Below, piece by piece: positions 50,364 to 58,906 of a stretch of DNA of 64,000 bases (position 1 is the first letter of the stretch; every line of letters begins with the position of its first letter). Origin of the DNA: CAYSAQ01 sp964429235. Lineage in GTDB: Bacteria; Margulisbacteria; Riflemargulisbacteria; GWF2-35-9; DYQY01. The notes beneath the pieces are model-generated. The model searched no databases. It saw only the letters and a program-made list of their open reading frames with translations, and was not told the origin of the DNA. A program made the position numbers and the translations under genes. The stretch lies in NCBI GenBank assembly GCA_964429235.1, contig CAYSAQ010000007.1, forward strand, positions 1-64,000, in the 5' to 3' direction.

Positions 50364-51380
50364 ATGGCACTAGGAGATAGACCAACAGGTAGACGAAAAG
50401 CTGCAACTCTTTTACTTTCTTTAGGCAAAGAAGAGATAGTGCAAGCCTTAAAGCAATTAAGCGAGTCAGAAGTAGAAGAGCTTACAATGGAAATAGCAAG
50501 GCTGAAAAAAGTATCATCTAGTGAGCAAGATATAGTAATTGAAGATTTCATGCGTGAAGTTAAAATGAGTTCAGGCGACTACGTGACTGGTGGCATTGAT
50601 TATGCAAAAGATATTTTGGAGAAAGTTTTAGGTAAAGATAAGGCTGCTAATGCTTTAAAAGACTTCAATCAGAACTATCAATTAACTCCCTTTGAGTTTT
50701 TAGATAAGGCAGATCCAGAGAATGTTATTAGATTTATTCAAGATGAACAGCCACAAACAATAGCATTAATCCTGGCCTATTTAGATCCTAAGAAGGCAGG
50801 CCAGATTCTTTCGTTATTGCCAGAAGAGGTGCAGCCAGAGGTTGCTAGAAGAATTGCTTTAATGGACCAGACACCGCCCAATATTGTTAGACAAATAGAG
50901 AATGTATTAGCAGCAAAGATATCATCAGTTATTACGCATCAGGATTTTTCAACACAAGGAGGAGTTAACTCTTTAGCAGAGGTTATTAACAGTGTTGATA
51001 GAGCTACAGAAAAAAAGATACTGGAATATTTAGAAGAAGTTGATCCTCAGTTATCTGTAGATGTAAAAGATCTGATGTTTGTGTTTGAGGATATTATTAG
51101 TCTTGAAGATAGGCAAATACAAAGATTGCTGCAAGAGGTAGATATGAAAGATTTACCAATGGCACTTAAAACGGCTAGCGAAAATTTAAGTGGGAAGATT
51201 TTTGCAAATCTTTCTGATAGAGCAGTTGATACGATGAAAGAAGAAATGGAATTTATGGGTCCAGTCAGAGTAAAAGAAGTTGAGGATGTACAACGAAAGA
51301 TAGTTAATATAGTCAGGAATTTAGAAGAAGCCGGAGAGATATTTATATCTAGGGGCGAAGAAGAGGAAGAGTTTGTATAA
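50364..51380 (+). CDS. fliG: Flagellar motor switch protein FliG
   Basis: 338 residues, normal length. RRKAATLLLSLGKEE in FliG_N, DEQPQTIALILAYLDPKKAGQIL in the middle domain (EHPQ-type motif, here EQPQ), and the C-terminal torque domain with DRQIQRLLQEVDMKDLPMALK carrying charged residues that face the stator. It couples stator current to rotation. Its stop overlaps the fliH start. Confidence 0.96.
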   Translation: MALGDRPTGRRKAATLLLSLGKEEIVQALKQLSESEVEELTMEIARLKKVSSSEQDIVIEDFMREVKMSSGDYVTGGIDYAKDILEKVLGKDKAANALKDFNQNYQLTPFEFLDKADPENVIRFIQDEQPQTIALILAYLDPKKAGQILSLLPEEVQPEVARRIALMDQTPPNIVRQIENVLAAKISSVITHQDFSTQGGVNSLAEVINSVDRATEKKILEYLEEVDPQLSVDVKDLMFVFEDIISLEDRQIQRLLQEVDMKDLPMALKTASENLSGKIFANLSDRAVDTMKEEMEFMGPVRVKEVEDVQRKIVNIVRNLEEAGEIFISRGEEEEEFV

Positions 51381-52078
51381 TGTCAGCAAAAATTATCAAA
51401 GCAGAAGAAGCAGTAGCTAGACAGTTAAAAACAGTTGCCCCGATTTTATCATCATACTTTACAGAAGAAATGGTTGTTCAAATGCTCCAAGAAGGAGAAA
51501 AGTTAGCCAAAACAATTAAGAAAAAAGAAGACGAAATGATGGTTAAAGCTAAAGAGCATGTTGAGCAAAAAAAGGTTCAGCTCGAGCAAGAAATAGAACA
51601 ACTTAAAAATAATGCTTATCAAGAAGGACTTGAAGCAGGCAAACAAGAGTTCATTGGTAATCTACAGTCTTTTGTTGATGAATTAGAGATTATAAAATTA
51701 AAAGCAGGGTTAGCTATGGAAGTTTTTTTAGATGGAGTAGAAGGGCAGATTGTTAAATTCTCAATTTCATTAGCCGAGAAAGTGACAAGAATAACATTTG
51801 AGAAACAAGAAGATGTTTTTATAGATTTTGTAAAAAAGTTGTTTGATCAGATTAGCATAAAAGAGAGTATTGTCATAAAGGTGAATCCTCGACAATTTGC
51901 TATATTAAATAAACATAAGGAAGAATTTTCTGAGTATTTGGGTATTTCTAATCTTGGTATTCAAAAGGATTCAAGTATCGACGAGTATGGAATAGGCATT
52001 GCTTTAGATACAGGGTTCATGGATGCCGGAATTGCCTCTCAGTTTTCTCAAATAGAGAAGAATCTTTTAAATGGCTAG
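51380..52078 (+). CDS. fliH: Flagellar assembly protein FliH
   Basis: 232 residues. A charged coiled coil in the middle (KKEDEMMVKAKEHVEQKKVQLEQ) and the C-terminal FliH/HrpE domain (VNPRQFAILNKHKEEF, DEYGIGIALDTGFMDAGIASQFSQIEKN). FliH regulates the FliI ATPase and delivers it to the export gate. It overlaps fliG by 1 nt and fliI by 8 nt. Confidence 0.9.
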   Translation: MSAKIIKAEEAVARQLKTVAPILSSYFTEEMVVQMLQEGEKLAKTIKKKEDEMMVKAKEHVEQKKVQLEQEIEQLKNNAYQEGLEAGKQEFIGNLQSFVDELEIIKLKAGLAMEVFLDGVEGQIVKFSISLAEKVTRITFEKQEDVFIDFVKKLFDQISIKESIVIKVNPRQFAILNKHKEEFSEYLGISNLGIQKDSSIDEYGIGIALDTGFMDAGIASQFSQIEKNLLNG

Positions 52079-53384
52079 TATAGATTTAGATAAATATTTA
52101 GATAAACTTCAAGATATAGACCCAGTTATAGTAAAAGGAATGGTAACAGACATATCAGGTTTGGTTATTACTGCAACAGGACCAATGGTTCCAGTTGGAG
52201 AAGTATGTTTAATTCATAATAGAGCTGGGAAAATTATCAGGGCAGAGGTAGTTGGCTTTGGTTCGACAAAAGTATTATTAATGCCATTGGGAGATATGGA
52301 AGGCATAAGTGCTGGAGATTTAGTGGAATCAACTGGGAGTTGTTTAACTGTTCCTGTTTCTTCTAAATTGTTGGGAAGAGTTCTTAGTGGTTTAGGTGAT
52401 CCTATCGACGGAAAAGGAGATGTGGATGTATTAAGGAGAGTTCCCGTATATGCAGAACCACCAAATCCATTATTGCGAGATAGAATTGAGAAACCATTGG
52501 GTGTAGGTGTGAAGGCTATAGATGGATGCTTAACTCTTGGAAGAGGACAACGTGTTGGTATTTTTGCAGGTTCAGGAGTAGGCAAGTCTACGCTGATGGG
52601 TATGGTTGCAAGAAATACTGAAGCAGATATTAATGTTATAGCATTAGTAGGTGAAAGAGGACGTGAGGTAAGAGATTTTATTGAGAAGTCTTTAGGTGCA
52701 GAAGGACTTAAACGCTCAGTAGTAGTTGTCGCAACTTCTGACCAGCCAGCATTAATTAGAATAAAAGCTGTACTTACAGCAACAGCAATAGCAGAGTTTT
52801 TTAGGGACCAAGGTAAAGACGTGTTATTAATGATGGATTCGATAACAAGATTTGCTATGGCACAAAGAGAAGTAGGTCTTACTATTGGAGAGCCTCCAAC
52901 CACAAAGGGATATCCGCCATCAGTTTTTGCTATGATGCCAAAGTTCTTAGAAAGAGCCGGTACAAGCGACAAAGGAAGTATTACAGGCATATATACAGTA
53001 CTTGTCGATTCTGATGATATGAACGAGCCTATTTCAGATGCAGCAAGAAGTATTTTGGATGGACACATAGTTTTGGATAGGAAAATTGCATCCAAGAATA
53101 TTTGGCCTGCTATAGATGTTTTAAACAGTTTGAGTAGAGTTATGCCAGATGTTGTTGATAAAGAGCATATGGCCTCGAATTATCGCCTTAGAGAGCTCAT
53201 GTCAACTTACCGTGACGCCGAAGATCTTATTAATATTGGAGCTTATGCTTCAGGCAGCAATCCTGGTATTGATGAATCTATAAAAATGTTTGATGGAATC
53301 CTTTCATTTTTAAAGCAAGGTATTGATGAAAAATTTATTTATAATGAAGAAGTCCAGATGTTGAAAACTGCTGTAGGTAATTAG
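52071..53384 (+). CDS. fliI: Flagellar export ATPase FliI
   Basis: 437 residues. Walker A FAGSGVGKST, Walker B LLMMDSITRFAMAQRE, and the GEPPTTKGYPPSVFAMMPKFLERAG segment typical of the FliI/type III group, distinct from F1-beta. It energises flagellar type III export. AAT GGCTAG overlap with fliH indicates coupling. A long open frame on the opposite strand within it is a shadow. Confidence 0.96.
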   Translation: MASIDLDKYLDKLQDIDPVIVKGMVTDISGLVITATGPMVPVGEVCLIHNRAGKIIRAEVVGFGSTKVLLMPLGDMEGISAGDLVESTGSCLTVPVSSKLLGRVLSGLGDPIDGKGDVDVLRRVPVYAEPPNPLLRDRIEKPLGVGVKAIDGCLTLGRGQRVGIFAGSGVGKSTLMGMVARNTEADINVIALVGERGREVRDFIEKSLGAEGLKRSVVVVATSDQPALIRIKAVLTATAIAEFFRDQGKDVLLMMDSITRFAMAQREVGLTIGEPPTTKGYPPSVFAMMPKFLERAGTSDKGSITGIYTVLVDSDDMNEPISDAARSILDGHIVLDRKIASKNIWPAIDVLNSLSRVMPDVVDKEHMASNYRLRELMSTYRDAEDLINIGAYASGSNPGIDESIKMFDGILSFLKQGIDEKFIYNEEVQMLKTAVGN

Positions 53385-53385
53385 T

Positions 53386-53814
53386 ATGAAAAAATTTGAA
53401 TTTAGAATGCAAAGAATACTCAGTATTAAAGAAAAGACTGAAGAGTTGTTAAAACAAGAACTTGGAAGACTTGTACAACGTAAAAAAGGATACGAAGAGG
53501 TTAAGGCGTATTTCGCAAAACAAATGCAAGAAGAATTCGGGAAAATAAGAGATAGCAAATCATTTACGAGTGTAGATAAAATAATGGCTGAGAATTATAT
53601 TACAGGCATTAAGAATGATATTTATAAACAGGATTTGATGGTTAAAGATTATGAATTGAAAATAGATAAGAAAAGAGCCGAGATTCAAGAGAATAGAAAA
53701 GAAATAAAAATATTAGATAATCTTAAAGATAAGCAAAAAGAGCAATATAACTATGATCTAATGTTGTTTGAGCGAAAAGAAATGGACGAAGTCGCTTCAT
53801 CAAGAAGAAGGTAG
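53386..53814 (+). CDS. fliJ: Flagellar protein FliJ
   Basis: 142 residues, entirely coiled-coil, with KKFEFRMQRILSIKEKTEELLKQELGRL at the start, typical of FliJ (KFxFrLqxvLxlKe). FliJ sits in the centre of the FliI ring. It begins 1 nt after fliI and ends the operon, overlapping the converging ATPase gene by 15 nt. Confidence 0.9.
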   Translation: MKKFEFRMQRILSIKEKTEELLKQELGRLVQRKKGYEEVKAYFAKQMQEEFGKIRDSKSFTSVDKIMAENYITGIKNDIYKQDLMVKDYELKIDKKRAEIQENRKEIKILDNLKDKQKEQYNYDLMLFERKEMDEVASSRRR

Positions 53815-54696
53815 TGGTTGATATATTTCAAACTGCGCACTTCTAAATTTATTATCTTGAAGTCTGGTTAGTCTTTGGTTGAATACCGCCAGTAGTGATT
53901 CATTAATTAATAATTCCTTAATTCCAAAATCAATAAATCTAGCAATGGATGATTTCGCTGTATTTGTATGCATAGACGCAAACACAAGGTGTCCTGTCAT
54001 GGCTGCTCTAATAGCTATTTCTGCAGTTTCTTTATCTCTAATCTCTCCAATTAGTATAATGTCTGGATCATGGCGCAATACTGCTCTTAGTATGTTTGCA
54101 AATCCCATGCCGGCTGTGTCATTAACTTGTATTTGTGTGAAAGATGGCTGAATATATTCAATAGGGTCTTCGATTGATACTACATGTAGTTTGTTATTGT
54201 TTGAGTATAAATAATTTATAAGAGAATAAAGTGTTGTTGTTTTCCCACTACCAGTCGGCCCAGTTGTAAGAATTAGCCCTTCCTTTTTTTTTAATAAAGA
54301 TTTGGTTGTTGAGAGTGTTTCAGTGTTCATTCCGATTTTATCTAAAGTTGGTATCGATTTGTAGTCGGCTAATATCCTTATTACAATATTTTCTCCATAG
54401 TTAGAGGGAATTACAGAAACTCTCATGTCTATTCTTGAGTTGTTTGCATGAAAACTAATTCTGCTATCTTGTGGTTGCAGCGTGTTTGAAGAGCTGAGAT
54501 TAGAGAGTACCTTTATTCTGTTTACTATTTGAGGGTATTCTTCTTTTGGAAGTTCTTTGGTCGTTATTAATTCACCTAGAATTCTTTCTTTAATTAATAC
54601 TGTATTTTCTTCAGGATGAAGATGAATATCAGTAGCGTTGTTGTCTATGGCAGTGGTTAATAGTTTATTAACCTGGAATACTGGATTCAATTTCAC
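53800..54696 (-). CDS. Short PulE/PilB-type secretion ATPase
   Basis: 298 residues. The ATDIHLHPEENTVLIKERILGEL start, Walker A GPTGSGKTTTLYSLI, Asp box EDPIEYI, Walker B ILIGEIRDKETAE and His box GHLVFASMHTNTA are intact. The N1 domain and the tetra-cysteine zinc region present in PilB/GspE are missing (QRLTRLQDNKF stands where QRLxRxLCxxC is usual). Size recalls ComGA of competence pili. Likely the motor for the comM-linked secretin system. Its start overlaps aroE by 29 nt. Confidence 0.87.
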   Translation of the reverse strand: MKLNPVFQVNKLLTTAIDNNATDIHLHPEENTVLIKERILGELITTKELPKEEYPQIVNRIKVLSNLSSSNTLQPQDSRISFHANNSRIDMRVSVIPSNYGENIVIRILADYKSIPTLDKIGMNTETLSTTKSLLKKKEGLILTTGPTGSGKTTTLYSLINYLYSNNNKLHVVSIEDPIEYIQPSFTQIQVNDTAGMGFANILRAVLRHDPDIILIGEIRDKETAEIAIRAAMTGHLVFASMHTNTAKSSIARFIDFGIKELLINESLLAVFNQRLTRLQDNKFRSAQFEIYQPLPSS

Positions 54697-55516
54697 GTAA
54701 TAACACCTCTTTAGCAGTATTATAACGTAATTTTCTTGAAAACCAAAATTGTTGACCTAAAATCCCTTGACCACCAAGCATGCCAAGACCATTAAGAGTG
54801 GTAAGGCCGAGTTCTTCGGCGATTTGCAATAGTTTGGTTCTAGCTGGTGCGTAGATGATGTCTACTATTAGACAATTCTGATTAGCATGTTCAAGTTGTT
54901 CTTTAGAAAGCACAGACTTGTCGATTGTTTTCTCCATGCCCACAGGAGTTGCATTTACTATGATATTAGCTTTCTTGATAGTTTCTTCAAATTTATTATT
55001 ATCATTGATAATGATAATCTTCGTATTGTTCTGGTAGTGAGTTTTTATTTCTTCAGCTTTATTTGTATCGATGTCAAAGATTGTAATCTTGTTACATTCA
55101 GCTTGTAATGAAGAATATACAATGGCCTTTGCTGCACCACCGGCACCAATTAGAAAAATATTTTTGTCAGTAAGTGACATGTTCGCTTCTTCTTTTAGCA
55201 TTAAACTAAAGCCAGGAGCATCAGTATTTGTTCCAACGTATTTCCCCTCAATTAGCTTGATAGTGTTTACCGCACCTATTTCTTTTGCTGAATCAGTGAT
55301 CTCATCGCAAAGAGGAATTACATTTTCTTTATGTGGGATTGTAACGTTTAGTCCTGCAAACTTTTTAGACTCAAATAGTGGCTTAAGATCTTCGACTGTT
55401 ACTGGATATGAGATATATTTTGCATCGATACCTTCTTCTTTAAAGAAAGTATTATGAAGAGCAGGCGATAGAGAATATCCAAGTGGATATCCTAGTAGTG
55501 CGTATTCTGTTTTCAT
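54668..55516 (-). CDS. aroE: Shikimate dehydrogenase
   Basis: 282 residues. LLGYPLGYSLSPALHNTFFKEEGI with the substrate Ser-Lys region, NVTIPHKENV, NTDAPGF and NADP motif GAGGAAKAI are typical. It reduces 3-dehydroshikimate in aromatic amino-acid synthesis. It is cotranscribed with the overlapping PulE-type ATPase, an odd pairing probably due to compaction. Confidence 0.94.
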   Translation of the reverse strand: MKTEYALLGYPLGYSLSPALHNTFFKEEGIDAKYISYPVTVEDLKPLFESKKFAGLNVTIPHKENVIPLCDEITDSAKEIGAVNTIKLIEGKYVGTNTDAPGFSLMLKEEANMSLTDKNIFLIGAGGAAKAIVYSSLQAECNKITIFDIDTNKAEEIKTHYQNNTKIIIINDNNKFEETIKKANIIVNATPVGMEKTIDKSVLSKEQLEHANQNCLIVDIIYAPARTKLLQIAEELGLTTLNGLGMLGGQGILGQQFWFSRKLRYNTAKEVLLREIESSIPG

Positions 55517-55617
55517 GTATAAAATTAAAGGCCATATTGGCGCAAATGTAAATGAAAAACTTTAGGTAAGCGCCCTTTTGCTTTCCTGCTATGTAAAAAG
55601 AGTGTATAATTCTTGTC

Positions 55618-55995
55618 ATGAAAGTAATTAACTCTGATTATCATGTTGATGAAACAATTCAAACTATTGTAGGTTTTGATTCAGCGTTATCTGGAACTAT
55701 AAATACAGAGTCATCAATAAGGCTAGAGGGCTCTTTCGATGGAGAGATTAATTCTCAGGGTAGCGTGTTTGTTGGCGTAAAAAGTAAAGTGAACGGTAAT
55801 ATTAATGCACTCAGAGTTGTTGTTCAGGGTGAGATAATTGGAGATGTTGAGGTTGTTGAAAGTATTGAGATCCTTCAAACAGGTAAGATTGTTGGCGATA
55901 TAGCTGGCAAAAAATTAATTGTAGATGAAGGCGCTACATTCAAAGGCAACGTTAATATGGATGTTATTTCTCCGAGGAAAATAAAAGAAGTTTAG
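55618..55995 (+). CDS. Bactofilin (polymer-forming cytoskeletal protein)
   Basis: 125 residues. A right-handed beta-helix of repeating short strands (GTINTESSIRLEGSFDGEI, NSQGSVFVGVKSKVNGNI, ALRVVVQGEIIGDV) typical of the bactofilin domain. It assembles filaments that position cell-shape or motility factors. TATAAT is 7 nt before the ATG with no ribosome site. Followed 1 nt later by rsmI. Confidence 0.88.
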   Translation: MKVINSDYHVDETIQTIVGFDSALSGTINTESSIRLEGSFDGEINSQGSVFVGVKSKVNGNINALRVVVQGEIIGDVEVVESIEILQTGKIVGDIAGKKLIVDEGATFKGNVNMDVISPRKIKEV

Positions 55996-55996
55996 C

Positions 55997-56674
55997 TTGG
56001 CTTCTAAGCTATATATTTGCGGGAACCACCTTGGTTCAATTGAAGATATCCCACAACGTACTATAAGTATTATAAAGTTAGCAGATTTGGTGTTATGCGA
56101 AGATACCAGAACAATCGGCAGAATGTTTGCAGAACTCGGGATGCGAGACAAGCATCTTATTTCTTATTATGACCATAATGAGAGAAGTCGCTCAGAGTCA
56201 CTTAAAGATCGTTTGATAAATGAAGATTTACAAATTGCCTTGATAAGCGAAGCCGGAATGCCAATGGTTTCAGATCCTGGATTCCATATCATTAATTTAT
56301 TTCATGAGCTTGGGTTAGAGGTAGACGCGATACCAGGACCAACAGCATGTATTACTGCTTTAGCAATGTCTGGATTTTCATTAGAAAGTGGATTCCAGTT
56401 TGTAGGATTCTGGCCTAGAAAAAATGGCAAGAAACAAAAGGTCATAGAGTCTGTTGTTGAAACAAAGATTCCGTTTGTTTTTTATGAGTCTCCTAAGCGA
56501 ATAGTTAAAACACTTCTAGGGTTAGTTGATTCTGAGCTAGATGTTTTTGTAGTAAAAGAATTAACAAAAAAGCATCAAACATATTGGCGTGGTTCATCTA
56601 ATGAAGTTTATCAGCAGCTTTCACAGAGAGAACATAAAGGCGAATTTACAGTAGTTATAAAAAAGTCCAAGTAA
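55997..56674 (+). CDS. rsmI: 16S rRNA (cytidine-1402) 2'-O-methyltransferase
   Basis: 225 residues, TTG start directly after the bactofilin stop. Tetrapyrrole-methylase fold with GNHLGSIEDIPQRTI, CEDTRTIGRM, ISEAGMPMVSDPG and IPGPTACITALAMSG. RsmI methylates C1402 of 16S rRNA. It lacks the C-terminal RsmI extension seen in some proteins, ending soon after the catalytic domain. Confidence 0.92.
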   Translation: MASKLYICGNHLGSIEDIPQRTISIIKLADLVLCEDTRTIGRMFAELGMRDKHLISYYDHNERSRSESLKDRLINEDLQIALISEAGMPMVSDPGFHIINLFHELGLEVDAIPGPTACITALAMSGFSLESGFQFVGFWPRKNGKKQKVIESVVETKIPFVFYESPKRIVKTLLGLVDSELDVFVVKELTKKHQTYWRGSSNEVYQQLSQREHKGEFTVVIKKSK

Positions 56675-56679
56675 GTAAT

Positions 56680-56708
56680 GGAACTTTTCTCATTCAATAG
56701 TTGTATAG
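56680..56708 (+). promoter_or_regulatory. ECF-type promoter of the sigma factor gene
   Basis: GGAAC (56680-56684) followed after 18 nt by GTATAG (56703-56708). The same GGAAC-TTTT-N14-GTATA arrangement lies before the Spy-like gene at 57605. A GGAAC -35 is the hallmark of ECF sigma factors; the start codon follows 10 nt after the -10. Confidence 0.65.
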
Positions 56709-56718
56709 TATATAAGTA

Positions 56719-57255
56719 ATGAAACTTTCGAAGGCTGTTTTAGATAATTTTATTGATGGAGAAATGTCAGCATTTCAGGACGTATACGAAGTCTCTAAGA
56801 GCTTTGTATATAACACTATTTATAAGATGGTTCTAAGCGAGCAAGATGCTCAGGATTTAATGCATGATGTTTATGTGCGTGTATATGAAAAAAGACATCA
56901 GTATAAGAAGGACTACAGTATATACACATGGATAAATAGGATTGCTATAAATCATGTGCTAAATTTTATTAAAAGAAAAAATAGTTTTGTAAATAAGTTA
57001 GCAGAAGTAGGTTTCTTTTATGAGCAAAAATCAAATGATGAACAGAATGACGAAGGGGAAGCTTTACAATTATTACAAAAGCTAAAACCAAAATATAGAT
57101 TGCCAATAGTGCTAAAAGACATTCAGGATTTGAGCTATGAAGAAGTAGCTAGTTTGTTGAATATTCCAATTGGGACAGTTCGGTCTAGATTGAGCAGAGG
57201 ACGAAAACAATTAAAAGAAAGATATGAAAGAGAGGTGCTGAATGGAAAGCAATAA
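56719..57255 (+). CDS. ECF-family RNA polymerase sigma factor
   Basis: 178 residues with sigma region 2 (DLMHDVYVRVYEKRHQYKKDYSIYTWINRIAINHVLNFIKR) and region 4 (KPKYRLPIVLKDIQDLSYEEVASLLNIPIGTVRSRLSRGRKQLKE), and no region 1 or 3. Directs transcription of a stress regulon, probably from the GGAAC promoters seen here, including its own. Overlaps the next, membrane-spanning gene by 14 nt. Confidence 0.92.
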   Translation: MKLSKAVLDNFIDGEMSAFQDVYEVSKSFVYNTIYKMVLSEQDAQDLMHDVYVRVYEKRHQYKKDYSIYTWINRIAINHVLNFIKRKNSFVNKLAEVGFFYEQKSNDEQNDEGEALQLLQKLKPKYRLPIVLKDIQDLSYEEVASLLNIPIGTVRSRLSRGRKQLKERYEREVLNGKQ

Positions 57256-57544
57256 ACAATTAATGAAAGAGCTGAAAGTAGAGAAATCAGTGCCAGAGGG
57301 TATCTTTAATAATGTTGTTTTCACAATTGGCAATAATGAACAGAATAGAAAAAAAACTTCTTTCAAATGGTTTGCAATACTTAGCCCAATAGCAACCAGT
57401 GTTTTGGTGGGAGTATTGTTCTTAAATATAAGCATTTCAAATAGCTCTCAAGCAATTAAAGACGGAGAGTTTTTAGCAAATACAGTAACCGCAGAGTACT
57501 ATGATGGTTATTTTATTAGTATTGATGAAGATTTTGTTTATTGA
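57242..57544 (+). CDS. Putative anti-sigma factor
   Basis: 100 residues. A short cytoplasmic N-terminus (about 1-42), one membrane helix (about 43-64) and a small acidic periplasmic tail ending in DEDFVY. No HxxxCxxC zinc motif. Position and coupling to the ECF sigma gene make it the likely anti-sigma factor. The cytoplasmic part is short, so binding would be by a minimal segment. Confidence 0.65.
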   Translation: MESNKQLMKELKVEKSVPEGIFNNVVFTIGNNEQNRKKTSFKWFAILSPIATSVLVGVLFLNISISNSSQAIKDGEFLANTVTAEYYDGYFISIDEDFVY

Positions 57545-57545
57545 T

Positions 57546-57574
57546 GGAACTTTTTATAGCAAAGCATTGTATAT
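57546..57574 (+). promoter_or_regulatory. ECF-type promoter of the Spy-like gene
   Basis: GGAAC (57546-57550), 18 nt, GTATAT (57569-57574). It starts 2 nt after the putative anti-sigma stop codon. The leader of about 20 nt holds AAGGAGGA before ATG 57605. Confidence 0.65.
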
Positions 57575-57604
57575 AAGTTAAGAAAAAATAAGGAGGAAGA
57601 AAAT

Positions 57605-58111
57605 ATGAGACTATTTTCAAAAGGAATAATTGTTTTAGGATTAGCGGGAATGATGTTTGCTGCAGGATCAGGAGGACAGCAAAAAGATTGTGATCCAGGT
57701 TATAGGGATGGACAACGTAATAATATGATGCAAAAAGGAAGCGGTCATAATGAATTGTTTGACCAGATTGATTTATCAAAGGTACAAATAGCGAAGATAA
57801 ATGAGATTCATAAGGAAAGCAGAGAAAGTCATAAAGAGACACAGACAAAGTTGATGACTGCAAGAAAAGCTTTAGTAGCAGAACTAGATGCCGAAAATAG
57901 TTCGTCAGCAAAGATTGCTCAGTTAAAGAAAGATATTTTATCAGCACAATCAAATATGTTAGATGAAATGACTTCAATAAAAATGAAGACAAAAGAAGTT
58001 TTAACAAAAGATCAAATAAAAAAGTTAAAAGAATTGCATGAAGAACGAAAAGATAAAAGAGAAGAACAAAAGGCTAAAAAGACTTTGTTTAACCGTTGGT
58101 TTAGAAAATAA
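57605..58111 (+). CDS. Spy/CpxP-like periplasmic protein
   Basis: 168 residues. Signal peptide (about 1-20), a linker with one Cys, then a helical domain with two LTxxQ-type motifs: IDLSKVQIAKINEI and LTKDQIKKLKEL, characteristic of the CpxP/Spy/heavy-metal-resistance family. A basic C-terminal tail (KREEQKAKKTLFNRWFRK) is unusual. It is a probable envelope-stress chaperone or sensor controlled by the ECF sigma factor encoded upstream. Confidence 0.8.
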   Translation: MRLFSKGIIVLGLAGMMFAAGSGGQQKDCDPGYRDGQRNNMMQKGSGHNELFDQIDLSKVQIAKINEIHKESRESHKETQTKLMTARKALVAELDAENSSSAKIAQLKKDILSAQSNMLDEMTSIKMKTKEVLTKDQIKKLKELHEERKDKREEQKAKKTLFNRWFRK

Positions 58112-58127
58112 ACTGTCCAATAAAGAA

Positions 58128-58155
58128 AACCCCGGGTTAAACCGGGGTTCCTTTT
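58128..58155 (+). terminator. Rho-independent terminator of the Spy-like gene
   Basis: AACCCCGG-GTTAAA-CCGGGGTT stem followed by CCTTTTATAT. Located 17 nt after the stop codon. Confidence 0.85.
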
Positions 58156-58162
58156 ATATGTT

Positions 58163-58249
58163 TGGTGCTGCGGACTGGACTTGAACCAGCACAGGCAATC
58201 GCCCACTAACCCCTCAAGCTAGCGTGTCTACCAATTCCACCACCGCAGC
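58163..58249 (-). tRNA. tRNA-Leu(GAG)
   Basis: On the minus strand: acceptor GCTGCGG pairs with CCGCAGC, discriminator A and encoded CCA. D-loop GGTGGAATTGGTAGACAC is Leu-like; the anticodon loop TTGAGGG gives GAG (58215-58213). A long variable arm precedes the T arm with GGTTCAAGTCC. Reads CUC/CUU codons. Confidence 0.95.
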
Positions 58250-58333
58250 CCACTTAAAACTTTTCATATTGTAACACGTAGCACCCTTATATTTACAAGG
58301 TATTCGTTGTAAATCTTATGCTATAATAAGCTT

Positions 58334-58906
58334 ATGAGCGAGAAGAAAGAAAATAATAATAATCAGCCTCAGCACCATAATCAAAAACCTAAAAAGAAGT
58401 ATAATCATAATCACAGCAACAATCACAACCAAAAAGATAAGCAGAAGGATAAACCAAGAGACAAGAACAAAATAAGCGAGCACTTTAATAGAACTCACTT
58501 TGCTTGTACTTGCGGTAACTGTAATCAAGAGTTTCGGATGTCTTTAGCGCTTATTGGAATTCTTGAACACTTAAAAGCCAAATTCAATCAGAATATTAAT
58601 GTCCATAGAGCATATGTTTGCGAGGATTATGCCAAAGAACTTTTTGGTAATAGTAAAGATTATCATAGTAAAGGGAAAGCAATCGACATTAGTATAAATA
58701 ACGTTGAGTTGAAAGATATTTTCAATGAAGTTGAGAATTTAATAGAAATTACTGGTATTGGGTTTGTGCCTTCAAAAGGTATTTTACATATAGATATGAG
58801 AGATAAAGACAGGAATGTCTTTATAGTAGAGAATGGAACCAATCAGGATTTGACTCTAGCAATGAGGAACAAGTACGGGTTACAAGATCTTGAAGCAACT
58901 TCTTGA
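58334..58906 (+). CDS. M15A-type D,D-peptidase-like protein, disordered N-terminus
   Basis: 190 residues. The first 55 are low-complexity Asn/Lys/His/Gln without signal peptide. The rest resembles the M15A/DUF882 peptidases: HFACTCGNC, then a metal-site pattern DYHSKGKAIDI (H, D) and ILHIDMRD (H). These cleave peptidoglycan cross-bridges, normally in the periplasm. TATAAT is 6 nt before the ATG, no ribosome site. It overlaps the recombinase gene by 17 nt. Confidence 0.72.
   Translation: MSEKKENNNNQPQHHNQKPKKKYNHNHSNNHNQKDKQKDKPRDKNKISEHFNRTHFACTCGNCNQEFRMSLALIGILEHLKAKFNQNINVHRAYVCEDYAKELFGNSKDYHSKGKAIDISINNVELKDIFNEVENLIEITGIGFVPSKGILHIDMRDKDRNVFIVENGTNQDLTLAMRNKYGLQDLEATS

Noticed and set aside
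52214..53095. A 293-codon open frame on the minus strand inside fliI
   Set aside because: It lies entirely within a strongly conserved gene on the other strand and has no recognisable protein features.
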